Shown in pieces: positions 1-6,318 of a DNA stretch of 15,456 bases. This stretch comes from Pseudomonadota bacterium (lineage in GTDB: Bacteria; Desulfobacterota; Anaeroferrophillalia; Anaeroferrophillales; Tharpellaceae), in assembly GCA_015486505.1 (NCBI GenBank), contig WFRP01000096.1, positions 1 through 15,456 of the forward strand, read 5' to 3'. The notes below the pieces were generated by a model. The model was not told the origin of the DNA, did no database searches, and saw only the letters and a program-made list of their open reading frames with translations. A program made the translations under genes and the position numbers. Each line of letters begins with the position of its first letter. Positions within the stretch are counted from its first letter, which is position 1.

Positions 1-173
1 CCTTACGCGCGCTGCGCCCGCCCTGCAAAACTCGCTTACGCTCAAACAGTTGCAATGCTGATGGGCTCCCGCTCGCTTCCGAAAAACAACGAAATCGTTT
101 CCGCAACCGCTTACGAAAAACTACCCCCGCCCCCTCCAGAAGGTGGGGGGGTAAATTTTGGCTGAATAGTTAC
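1..173 (-). mobile_element. MITE-like element, copy A (cut by window edge)
   Basis: This is one end of the same element that is complete at 5120-5362, here in the opposite orientation. It ends at 160-173 with the terminal repeat GGCTGAATAGTTAC. The G/C-rich hairpin just inside the end (about 124-151) and the body through GCAATGCTGATGGG match copy B closely by eye. The other end lies outside the window, so completeness cannot be judged. It carries no credible coding sequence and would depend on a transposase elsewhere. The bases after 173 run straight into an R1 repeat, inside that repeat's palindrome. Confidence 0.8.
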
Positions 174-282
174 CAAAAAACAAGAAAATGTTCTGATAAG
201 AGCACTTGTTTGCGACCAGCGGATTGCCCCTGGGTACGGGCCGCAAGGCCCTGTTCGGGTTACGGAATTGGTTCCCGCATTA
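174..282 (-). repeat. R1 structured repeat, unit 1 (truncated)
   Basis: First of two tandem R1 units, read on the minus strand from TAATGCGGGAAC at 282. It keeps the core GTGCTCTTATCAGAACATTTTCTTG. It also has the optional CCCAGG...CCGCTGG hairpin module and a strong GGGCC-TTGC-GGCCC hairpin. The unit stops in the middle of its long palindrome, where MITE copy A begins, so it lacks the AACCTGTAAGGCAC tail. Non-coding; its open frames are repeat translations. Confidence 0.8.
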
Positions 283-404
283 GTACCTTACAGGTTATTT
301 TCTGCACCAAAAAACAAGATTTAATAATCAGAAAATGTTCTGATAAGAGTACTTATTTGCGGGCCGCGAGGTACCGTTTGGGTTGCGGGTTTGTTCCCGC
401 ATTA
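283..404 (-). repeat. R1 structured repeat, unit 2 (complete)
   Basis: Complete 122-bp R1 unit in tandem with unit 1. On the minus strand it runs from TAATGCGGGAAC, through a GCGGGAACAAACCCGC hairpin and the core CTCTTATCAGAACATTTTCT, to the tail AACCTGTAAGGTAC. Its central arm is the imperfect variant also seen in the unit at 15222-15344. The first bases of the unit, TAA at 402-404, are the stop codon of the upstream flhB-like gene. Confidence 0.85.
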
Positions 405-704
405 GCGGTTTTTCTCAGCCTGCTTACGATTGGCCTTATAGATCATGGCCAGAATCTCGGCCACCGCGTGAAAGACATTTTCCGGAATTTCCTGATTAAT
501 TTCCAGTTTCATAAGAACCTGCAGAAGTTCAGGATCGCGCTGCAGCGGTATATCATGTTCTTTGGCCAGAGCAATGATCTTTTCCGCGACCGTGCCGGAA
601 CCTTTGGCAATCACTATCGGTGTTTCATGTTGACTCTGGTCATACTGCAGCGCTGCCGCCTGGATGCGGCGCTCCCGGTTTTTTTCATCTTTTTCAGACA
701 GCAT
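402..704 (-). CDS. FlhB-like C-terminal domain protein (EscU/YscU/HrcU family, FlhX type)
   Basis: A 100-residue soluble protein matching only the cytoplasmic C-terminal domain of the flagellar/type III export switch FlhB. Recognisable stretches are AAALQYD (residues 16-22), PIVIAKGSGTVAEKI, then EHDIPLQRDPELLQVL and EIPENVFHAVAEILA towards the end. There is no transmembrane region, and the autocleavage NPTH motif of true FlhB is absent. Such stand-alone FlhB tails (FlhX/FhlB) are known beside flagellar or housekeeping genes and can partly replace the FlhB tail in some bacteria; the role here is inferred. A stop codon lies two codons upstream of this ATG, fixing the start, but no strong ribosome site is visible. 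The stop TAA belongs to an R1 repeat. The gene follows the DUF4139 gene with an 83-bp gap. Confidence 0.82.
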   Translation of the reverse strand: MLSEKDEKNRERRIQAAALQYDQSQHETPIVIAKGSGTVAEKIIALAKEHDIPLQRDPELLQVLMKLEINQEIPENVFHAVAEILAMIYKANRKQAEKNR

Positions 705-787
705 AACTTATTTCGACCGACTTTTCAACTGCAGCGTCAGCATTTTTGTGCAGATTGAACTTATTGACTGTTTTTTTTACGACACCA

Positions 788-2251
788 TCAAAATTTGACT
801 CTGACTTTGTAGGTCAACACGGTTTCACCCTTGGCCGGTACTTCAACCGACCAGGCGGCAATCGCGCTGTTTTCTTTTTTATGTTGATGGGATTCGCTGA
901 GCATCTCCCAGTCCCCGGGAATCGGTTCAATTACCTTGATGGTTACCGGCCCGGATTTGGCATTTTTCAATTTAATCGCGAACGCCGCTTCATAAACATA
1001 GTTGTAACGGCCGTCACCGCCGATTTTCCTGAAACCGGTCTGTTTTTTGGAACCGGTAAGATCGAAGGCGTCACCAAGTTTCAGGCGCACGGTTTCATTT
1101 TCCGGAGTGTGGTCAATCCGATCTTCGCCGACAAATTGCAGGGCCCCCTTGCTGTCCTGCTTATAAACCCGCACCACCCCTTTCGGCAGCGGCATCCCGA
1201 GATGGTTCGGCTTGCGGTTCTCTATCTCGACAAAAACCCCGATTTTCAACTTTTTAGCAATCTCGCCCCGGGCCTGACGATAATAGTATGAGTTGCCCCG
1301 CAAAAGAAATTCTTTCTTGCAGGGCACCTCAGCGGCCTGCAGCAGAGCGACCTGCTTGCTTTGCTTATCGGCGATAGTCGTTCTCCGGCCAAGGCTGTAA
1401 AGATGATACTCAAACATATCTTCCTGTGCCATATTCGGCGCGGGGGCCATCTCTTTGGCCAACCGCATTTCCTGTCGGCCACCAAACGCCAAATTTCGTT
1501 CCGGCGGAGCCTTATGAACATCACCGGCGACCAGTTGCAGTTTCGCGTTACGATAGGTGGTGCCGCTGGTATTGGTTAAAGTCACCCAGCCGCTTAAATT
1601 AACCTTGTCATCGGCCGCGTTTAATTCGGCGACATAATCAGCCTGCCAGCCGAGGCCGCGACTCAGATAACTTAATTCAATATCCCTGGTCCCGGCTTTC
1701 CGATTATCAAGCAGCATACTTAAAGTCGGCCGATCCCGCAGATTTTCCGGAATATCGGGAAATGACAGCCGGCCGGGAACCCCGCTCTCAATACGATCGG
1801 CAAACTTGAGAACCACCCCGTCATTGGCACTTAAAACCAGTGCTTTCTCCCGGCTCTCAACCCCGGTTGTCGGATGCCGCTTGATAACCTCGACCTGACG
1901 GCCAACATATTTTTGCAGCAGAGATTCAGGGGTAAGAAGGTCAAATTCAAAATTCTGCTCAATGACTGAAAGATCAGCAGCGCTGAACAGGGCCGATTGC
2001 GGCTGCATTTTAGCGCTGACGCCGCGAAAATCGAGTTTGACAAGACCGGGTTTCAGTTCAAGGCGGCGATAATCCTTGATCAGAGCCAGATCCCGGTTAT
2101 AAATGGTTACCGCGATCCCGGTCTGCTCCGCCAGGGTACTCACCACTTCAGCCGGCGCTTTGACGGTGGTCGCCGCCAGGGTTGAAATTCCGCTCAAAAA
2201 GAAAACCAGCATAACTGTTATCATCAGACAACTCATCAGTTTACGCGACAT
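788..2251 (-). CDS. Exported DUF4139 domain-containing protein
   Basis: A 487-residue protein starting at MSRKLMSCLMITV. This start is preferred over an in-frame ATG 39 codons upstream because AGGAGA sits at good spacing before it and a signal peptide begins here (hydrophobic core LMITVMLVFFLSGIS, cleavage likely near TLAA). After the signal the protein opens with VTIYNRDLALIKDYRRLEL and LDFRGVSAKMQPQSALF. The later YLSRGLGWQADYVAEL and the C-terminal EVPAKGETVLTYKVRVKF are typical of DUF4139, a family of secreted beta-rich proteins of unknown biochemical function, some called mucoidy inhibitor-like. There is no catalytic motif I recognise. It is preceded by a well-formed promoter and shares an intergenic region with the divergent zinc transporter operon, but nothing shows co-regulation. 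Confidence 0.85.
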   Translation of the reverse strand: MSRKLMSCLMITVMLVFFLSGISTLAATTVKAPAEVVSTLAEQTGIAVTIYNRDLALIKDYRRLELKPGLVKLDFRGVSAKMQPQSALFSAADLSVIEQNFEFDLLTPESLLQKYVGRQVEVIKRHPTTGVESREKALVLSANDGVVLKFADRIESGVPGRLSFPDIPENLRDRPTLSMLLDNRKAGTRDIELSYLSRGLGWQADYVAELNAADDKVNLSGWVTLTNTSGTTYRNAKLQLVAGDVHKAPPERNLAFGGRQEMRLAKEMAPAPNMAQEDMFEYHLYSLGRRTTIADKQSKQVALLQAAEVPCKKEFLLRGNSYYYRQARGEIAKKLKIGVFVEIENRKPNHLGMPLPKGVVRVYKQDSKGALQFVGEDRIDHTPENETVRLKLGDAFDLTGSKKQTGFRKIGGDGRYNYVYEAAFAIKLKNAKSGPVTIKVIEPIPGDWEMLSESHQHKKENSAIAAWSVEVPAKGETVLTYKVRVKF

Positions 2252-2317
2252 TTTTATCTCCTGTTTGTTCAAACACGCGGTTGACAATCCGGTATCGTCG
2301 GTCACGGACATACATAG

Positions 2318-2346
2318 TTTATAATTGCCAGCAGTATCTCTGTCAA
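2318..2346 (-). promoter_or_regulatory. Sigma-70-type promoter for the DUF4139 gene
   Basis: Minus-strand TTGACA (2341-2346) and TATAAA (2318-2323) are separated by exactly 17 bp, giving a leader of about 60 bases before the ATG at 2251. The -35 box touches a remnant of the R1 repeat tail. Confidence 0.72.
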
Positions 2347-2370
2347 GAAATTGTAACCTGTAAGGCACTT
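2344..2370 (+). repeat. R1 tail remnant
   Basis: CAAGAAATTGTAACCTGTAAG followed by GCACTT matches the 3' tail of R1 units (CAAGAAAATAACCTGTAAGGCACTAA) with only small changes. The rest of the unit is missing. It is a solo end in the gap between the DUF4139 gene and the zinc operon. Confidence 0.65.
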
Positions 2371-2375
2371 AAGAG

Positions 2376-2404
2376 TTTACCGAATTTTCCGATTGTGTTA
2401 GACT
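2376..2404 (+). promoter_or_regulatory. Possible promoter for the zinc ABC operon
   Basis: TTTACC (2376-2381) and TAGACT (2399-2404) are 17 bp apart; each matches four of six consensus bases. It lies about 60 bp before the znuA-like start. No convincing Zur-type palindrome is visible nearby. Confidence 0.3.
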
Positions 2405-2465
2405 GGTTCTGTAATTTCTGCGGTAAAAAAATAGTTACAAAAAATATTATTTTCAATAATTCATA

Positions 2466-3401
2466 ATGACAAAAAACCAATTTTTACTAATCACGATTTT
2501 ATTTCTGAGCGGATTTTTTTCCGCTGTAAACAACTTGTCAGCGGCAGCGGCCGGCAGTCAGTCGGGGCAGATACCAATTCCGGTTTACGTCAGTATCGCT
2601 CCTCACCTTGATTTTTGCCGGCGGATCGGAGCTGAGCGGGTTTCTGTAAATAAGGCTCTGGCTCCCGGAAAAAGCCCGGCTACCTACGCTCCGAGTCCGC
2701 GTGAAGTTCAATTATTAAGTCAGGCCCGAATCTATTTCAAAGTCGGCCTGCCGTTTGAAACCGCATTGCTGAAAAAACTTAAGGCCCTGCCCCGGGCGCC
2801 CGAGGTTATCGACCTGCAGGCCGGAATCACTCTGCAACCGCTGCGAAACGATGCTTCAGTTGCCGGACGCGCTCACCAAACCCTTGACCCCCATACCTGG
2901 CTGGACCCGCGGCTTGCCCTGCGCCAGGCAAACACAATCTATACGGTATTATGTCGCATCGACCCGCCCGGTAAAAATATATACACCAATAATTACAACA
3001 AGTTAAAAAATAAACTTCAAGTTTTGGACAATGAACTTAAAAATTCATTGTCCCCTTTTCGCCAGCGGACGATTTTTGTCTATCACCCCGCTTTCGGTTA
3101 TTTCGCCAGGGCTTTCGGCCTGCGGCAAAAGGCCATTGAAATTGCCGGTAAAAAACCGAAAGCCCGGGAACTGGCAGCTTTCATAAAAACCGCTCGAAAA
3201 GAAAATATCGCCGCTATTTTCGTGCAGCCGCAATTTGATCGGCAGAGCGCCGACAAGGTCGCTCAGGCCGTCGGCTGTGCCGTGGTCAGGATTGATCCTC
3301 TGGCAGAAAATTATTGCAAGAATCTTGAAGTCATAGCGGCCGCCGTGGAGAAAAATTTTCGCAAAAACCACAAAAGCCGGGCTGCCGGAGAGATTAAATG
3401 A
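2466..3401 (+). CDS. Metal (zinc-type) ABC transporter substrate-binding protein, ZnuA/TroA family
   Basis: A 311-residue periplasmic binding protein, the extracytoplasmic receptor of the ABC importer encoded with the next two genes. Residues 1-29 form a signal peptide (LLITILFLSGFFSA core, cleavage near LSAAAA). Family landmarks are VYVSIAPHLDF (40-50), QTLDPHTWLDP (138-148), VYHPAFGYF (205-213), IEIAGKKPKA (225-233) and VVRIDPLAENY (273-283). Likely metal ligands are His143, His207 and Asp277. The usual first histidine, in the PHxYEPxP motif, is Ala72 here (SPATYAPSP). This may mark a subfamily with altered coordination or metal preference. The A/T-rich leader has no clear Shine-Dalgarno site. 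The stop overlaps the ATPase start by 4 bp. Zinc is the family default; manganese or another divalent metal is possible. Confidence 0.88.
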   Translation: MTKNQFLLITILFLSGFFSAVNNLSAAAAGSQSGQIPIPVYVSIAPHLDFCRRIGAERVSVNKALAPGKSPATYAPSPREVQLLSQARIYFKVGLPFETALLKKLKALPRAPEVIDLQAGITLQPLRNDASVAGRAHQTLDPHTWLDPRLALRQANTIYTVLCRIDPPGKNIYTNNYNKLKNKLQVLDNELKNSLSPFRQRTIFVYHPAFGYFARAFGLRQKAIEIAGKKPKARELAAFIKTARKENIAAIFVQPQFDRQSADKVAQAVGCAVVRIDPLAENYCKNLEVIAAAVEKNFRKNHKSRAAGEIK

Positions 3402-4210
3402 GCCCCGCCCCGCCGATTATAAAAATAGATAAGCTTTATTTTGCCTATCAGGATAATCCGGTGCTGGAAAACGTCAATCTTGAGATTGAAAAAGGTGAAC
3501 TGGCCAGCATTGTCGGCCCCAATGGCGGCGGCAAAACCACGCTCTTGAAATTGATTCTCGGTCTCCTCAAACCGGCCGGCGGTACACTTGAAGTTTTCGG
3601 CCGGGCACCGGAAAAGGCCCGCCGCAAAATCGGCTATATGCCCCAGCACGCCCAACTTGACCCGCAATTTCCCATATCGGTTCTTGATGTCGTACTTATG
3701 GGCCGGCTCGATCAATGCGGCAAAGGCCTTTTTTCCGGAAATTACCCGCGCTCGGCGGCGAATATTGCCGGAGAGGTTTTAGCTGAAGTCGGTCTGGAGG
3801 GCTCTGCCCGGAAGTCATTCAATGAACTCTCCGGCGGCCAGCGCCAGCGCGTTTTGATTGCCCGGGCCCTCTGCAGCGAACCGGAGCTGCTGCTTTTGGA
3901 TGAGCCGACTGCAAATATTGACCCGTGCAGCGAAGAAAACCTTTATCAGACTTTAACCAAACTTAACCGCAAGATGACCATCCTGCTGGTTTCGCATGAT
4001 CTGGGTTTTGTTTCGCAGATAGTTAAAAGCGTCATCTGCGTTAATCGCCAGGTGGTTATTCATCCGACCAGCGAGATTAACGGAAATATAATCAAGGAGA
4101 TTTATGGCGGCAATTTCAACCTGATCCGCCATGACCATCGTTGTGATCAAACCGGTCACAGCCATTACGATCATTTCTCGGTCAACCGGGGAAATCGGTT
4201 AATGGATTAA
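3398..4210 (+). CDS. znuC: Zinc-type ABC transporter ATP-binding protein
   Basis: A 270-residue ABC ATPase that energises the importer. Walker A is GPNGGGKTT (residues 40-48), the Q-loop is MPQHAQ with Gln83, the signature LSGGQRQ is at 144-150, Walker B LLLLDEP at 164-170 and the H-loop His200 lies in LVSHD. All catalytic elements are intact. The C-terminal tail is histidine-rich (His245, 247, 254, 256 and 259), which would suit metal binding or sensing, though that is inference. The ATGA overlap with the upstream gene and a 3-bp gap to the permease indicate one translationally coupled operon. Confidence 0.92.
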   Translation: MSPAPPIIKIDKLYFAYQDNPVLENVNLEIEKGELASIVGPNGGGKTTLLKLILGLLKPAGGTLEVFGRAPEKARRKIGYMPQHAQLDPQFPISVLDVVLMGRLDQCGKGLFSGNYPRSAANIAGEVLAEVGLEGSARKSFNELSGGQRQRVLIARALCSEPELLLLDEPTANIDPCSEENLYQTLTKLNRKMTILLVSHDLGFVSQIVKSVICVNRQVVIHPTSEINGNIIKEIYGGNFNLIRHDHRCDQTGHSHYDHFSVNRGNRLMD

Positions 4211-4213
4211 ACA

Positions 4214-5041
4214 ATGGATTTTTTCACCGCTTTGAGCAATCCTGAAAACGCGTTTCTGCGCCAAAGCCTGCTGGTCGGCCTTTTTTCCAGTATCACTTTC
4301 GGGATCATCGGCACCTATGTTATCAGCCGCCGGATCAGCTATCTTGCCGGTGCGGTTTCGCATTCGGTTCTGGGCGGTATCGGCGGGGCTTTATGGTTGA
4401 AGACTATTTTCCGGATTGAATGGCTGGACCCGCTTTACGGCGCTTTGCCGGCGGCCCTGATTTCGGCGTTTATCATCAGCCGTTTCGGGCGCGGCCCGGG
4501 GAAACAGCGGGAAGATACTATGATTGGCGCCACCTGGGCCATCGGTATGGCCTTAGGGATTATTTTTGTCGATATGACTCCCGGCTATTTCGACATAACC
4601 AGCTATCTTTTCGGTGATATTCTTTTAGTTTCAAGCCGCGATTTACTGCTTATCATAGTTCTTGATCTGATTATCATTCTCTTTGTCGGCCGCTTCTATT
4701 ATACCCTGATGGCCATCTGCTTTGATGAAGAATTCGCCCGGCTCCGGGGCCTGAAAGTTGATCTTTTTTACCAGCTGCTGCTGGGATTGACCGCCGTAAG
4801 TGTGGTTCTTTTAATCCGGATCGTCGGTATCGTTATGGTCATTGCGATGCTGACCCTGCCGGCGGCAACCGCCGCCCTTTACAGTAAAACCCTTTTCCGA
4901 ATGATGCTGCTGGCAACCCTTTTTTCCGCCATCGCCATCATCTGCGGCATGAGCATAAGCTACTGCGCCAATCTCGCCAGCGGCCCGGTAATAATTGTTA
5001 GTGCCGGAATCATCTACTTTTTACCGGCGGCTTTTAAGTGA
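4214..5041 (+). CDS. znuB: Zinc-type ABC transporter permease, ABC-3 family
   Basis: A 275-residue integral membrane protein with about seven to eight hydrophobic segments. It forms the channel of the importer. Family hallmarks are LLVGLFSSITFGIIGTYVISRRISYLAGAVSHSVLGGIGG at the N-terminus (residues about 19-58), a loop reading DEEFARLRGL (172-181), and RIVGIVMVIAMLTLPAATA towards the end. The length is normal for the family. It is the last gene of the three-gene operon. No rho-independent terminator is visible directly after it; the downstream region is the R3 inverted repeat, whose long A/T-rich hairpin could act as one. Confidence 0.92.
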   Translation: MDFFTALSNPENAFLRQSLLVGLFSSITFGIIGTYVISRRISYLAGAVSHSVLGGIGGALWLKTIFRIEWLDPLYGALPAALISAFIISRFGRGPGKQREDTMIGATWAIGMALGIIFVDMTPGYFDITSYLFGDILLVSSRDLLLIIVLDLIIILFVGRFYYTLMAICFDEEFARLRGLKVDLFYQLLLGLTAVSVVLLIRIVGIVMVIAMLTLPAATAALYSKTLFRMMLLATLFSAIAIICGMSISYCANLASGPVIIVSAGIIYFLPAAFK

Positions 5042-5074
5042 CGGTTTGTAAATAATAGAAATTATTAAAATTTT

Positions 5075-5104
5075 ATCTGTGTCTATCCGTGTCCATCTGT
5101 GGTT
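5075..5104 (+). repeat. R3 repeat, left arm of inverted pair
   Basis: A 30-bp sequence with 10-bp internal periodicity (ATCTGTGTCT, ATCCGTGTCC, ATCTGTGGTT). It pairs with the complement of 5371-5400 at 25 of 30 positions. The pair encloses the MITE; before that insertion the two arms would have formed a long hairpin with a short A-rich loop. Confidence 0.75.
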
Positions 5105-5111
5105 CAACAAA

Positions 5112-5370
5112 AAAATAGAGTAACTATTCAGCCAAATTTTACCCCCCCCGCCTTCTGGAGGGGGCGGGGATGGTTTTTCGTAAGCGGTTGCGGAAACGAT
5201 TTCGTTGTTTTTCGGAAGCGAGCGGGAGCCCATCAGCATTGCAACTGTTTGAGCGTAAGCGAGTTTTGCAAGGCGGACGCAGCGAGCTTAAAGGAAAAAC
5301 AGAAATCTTAACGCCTGGCGGAGAAAAACCGCGCTCGACCCCGGATTCGGCTGAATAGTTACAAAATAGA
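5112..5370. repeat. 8-bp target site duplication flanking MITE copy B
   Basis: AAAATAGA occurs at 5112-5119 directly before the left terminal repeat and again at 5363-5370 directly after the right one. A perfect 8-bp duplication is strong evidence of transposition. Eight bp together with ends starting GTAA is reminiscent of the IS66 family, but no transposase is present to confirm this. Confidence 0.85.
5120..5362 (+). mobile_element. MITE-like non-autonomous element, copy B (complete)
   Basis: A 243-bp element bounded by perfect 14-bp inverted repeats: GTAACTATTCAGCC at 5120-5133 and GGCTGAATAGTTAC at 5349-5362. It is flanked by an 8-bp direct duplication. Just inside the left end is a G/C-rich hairpin (about 5141-5168). 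No plausible protein is encoded; open frames across it have no family resemblance and carry over from flanking repeats. Parts of the same element occur at 1-173 (left half, inverted) and 13021-13147 (right half, inverted), showing that the family is multicopy. Transposition must be supplied in trans. Confidence 0.85.
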
Positions 5371-5400
5371 AACCACAGATGAACGCAGATTAACACAGAT
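5371..5400 (-). repeat. R3 repeat, right arm of inverted pair
   Basis: AACCACAGATGAACGCAGAT plus TAACACAGAT is the inverted partner of 5075-5104, again in three 10-bp steps. Similar CACAGAT or CACGAAT arrays are scattered in many bacterial genomes; a further diverged copy is at 7697-7726. Confidence 0.75.
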
Positions 5401-5402
5401 TC

Positions 5403-5457
5403 AGTACCTTGCACGTTACTTGTATATATGTGGCCGCGATAGCGGTCTGGGATGCTT
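5403..5457 (+). repeat. R2 repeat, copy 1
   Basis: A 55-bp sequence identical at 51 positions to 13304-13358. It starts AGTACCTTGCACGTTACTTG, has a central CCGCGATAGCGG hairpin and ends GGGATGCTT. Its first bases resemble the reverse complement of R1 tails (AGTGCCTTACAGGTTATTTTC), so R1 and R2 probably share an end. Here it lies just upstream of the methyltransferase gene and contains a spurious in-frame ATG at 5452. Confidence 0.8.
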
Positions 5458-5496
5458 CTAAGAAAAGCAGTTAAAACACCTCGAAAATTTATCACT

Positions 5497-6276
5497 ATGA
5501 ATGATTTTGCCGGCGCATTGGGCCACACCCTGAAAGAGATGTATAATCGGGCCGCCGACTGTGACTCAGGTCTGCTGGCCCCGGTAGCCATTGACCGGGG
5601 GTTGCCGCTTTTGCAGAACTTGGGTTACCCGCAATCCCTGTTGAAACTGCTCCCGCGAACAAGTTTTGAGCGGGCCTTTCCACTGGCGAATCCACTACCG
5701 AAAATCACGGCTGTCGCCCCGGGAACACTGCTCGATTTAGGCTGCGGCACCGGGCTTGACATCTTTTTTTGCGCTCATTTAATGCCTGAGATTGTTCATC
5801 TTATCGGAATTGATGCCAGTGCCGGCCTGCTCAGTGAAGGCCGGGAACGGCTCAAAAATTTTCCTGAGCAAGCCCGGAAAATCACTTTAATTGAAGCCGA
5901 TTTACTTCAGCTTGACAATTTAAATTTGCCCGGCTGCGACCTTATCCTGATGAACGGCTCCTTCAATCTGGTTTACGATAAGAAAAATTTCCTGCGTAAA
6001 CTGGCGAACCTTCTTACCGGCAAGGGAACGGTTTTAATCTATGATTTTCTATTAAACGGAAGTCTGCCGCCGGGATTTTCCGACGAAATTGATAACTGGC
6101 TCTGGAATATCGGCGGGGCGCTGAGTGCGAAAAGTTTAAGAGAAATTGTCGCTGCCGCCGGACTTGAGCTGGTTTCAGTGAAAGAGTTGGAGAAAATTGA
6201 ACCGGTCAGCCGCTGCGAGATTGTAATTGAAAAATGTGATTCAGCCGCAACCGGCCTGAGTTCAACCCTTATCTGA
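5497..6276 (+). CDS. Class I SAM-dependent methyltransferase, substrate unknown
   Basis: A 259-residue protein from MNDFAGALGHTL. An in-frame ATG 15 codons upstream is rejected because it lies in the R2 repeat and adds a basic, non-conserved stretch. The Rossmann methyltransferase core is clear: motif I TLLDLGCGTGLD (about residues 77-88), acidic residue of motif II in LIGIDAS (102-108), motif III region ITLIEADLLQL and strand 4 CDLILMNGSFNLV. The segment before motif I (FPLANPLPKITAVAPG) recalls arsenite methyltransferase-like proteins, but the cysteine set expected of ArsM is not evident, so substrate assignment is not justified. The gene stands alone, converges with the HAD gene, and its last codons form the first copy of a 17-bp tandem repeat. 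Confidence 0.8.
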   Translation: MNDFAGALGHTLKEMYNRAADCDSGLLAPVAIDRGLPLLQNLGYPQSLLKLLPRTSFERAFPLANPLPKITAVAPGTLLDLGCGTGLDIFFCAHLMPEIVHLIGIDASAGLLSEGRERLKNFPEQARKITLIEADLLQLDNLNLPGCDLILMNGSFNLVYDKKNFLRKLANLLTGKGTVLIYDFLLNGSLPPGFSDEIDNWLWNIGGALSAKSLREIVAAAGLELVSVKELEKIEPVSRCEIVIEKCDSAATGLSSTLI

Positions 6277-6318
6277 GTTCAACCCTTATCTGAGTTCAAC
6301 CCTTATCTGAGTTCAGCC
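6256..6318. repeat. 17-bp tandem repeat between convergent genes
   Basis: CTGAGTTCAACCCTTAT occurs three times in perfect tandem (6256-6272, 6273-6289, 6290-6306), followed by a 12-bp partial copy (CTGAGTTCAGCC). The methyltransferase stop TGA falls at the first junction and the HAD stop TAA (minus strand) at the last. A single ancestral copy would have left the two genes overlapping at their ends. Confidence 0.9.

Noticed and set aside
2428..2442. Solo MITE end (AATAGTTACAAAA), also at about 7160-7175 in hldC
   Set aside because: Only about 9-13 bases match, and the hldC match is coding for conserved residues, so both are coincidence.
2410..2445. Zur-type operator before the zinc operon (TGTAA...TTACA)
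   Set aside because: The two 5-bp half-sites are 20 bp apart and do not form a recognisable Zur palindrome; likely chance in A/T-rich sequence.
5452..5496. Earlier start of the methyltransferase gene
   Set aside because: This ATG lies in the R2 repeat, has no ribosome site and adds residues unlike the family.
6274..6276. In-frame UGA codons as selenocysteine because selC is present
   Set aside because: No UGA interrupts a conserved domain and none is followed by a continuing family match or an obvious SECIS hairpin.
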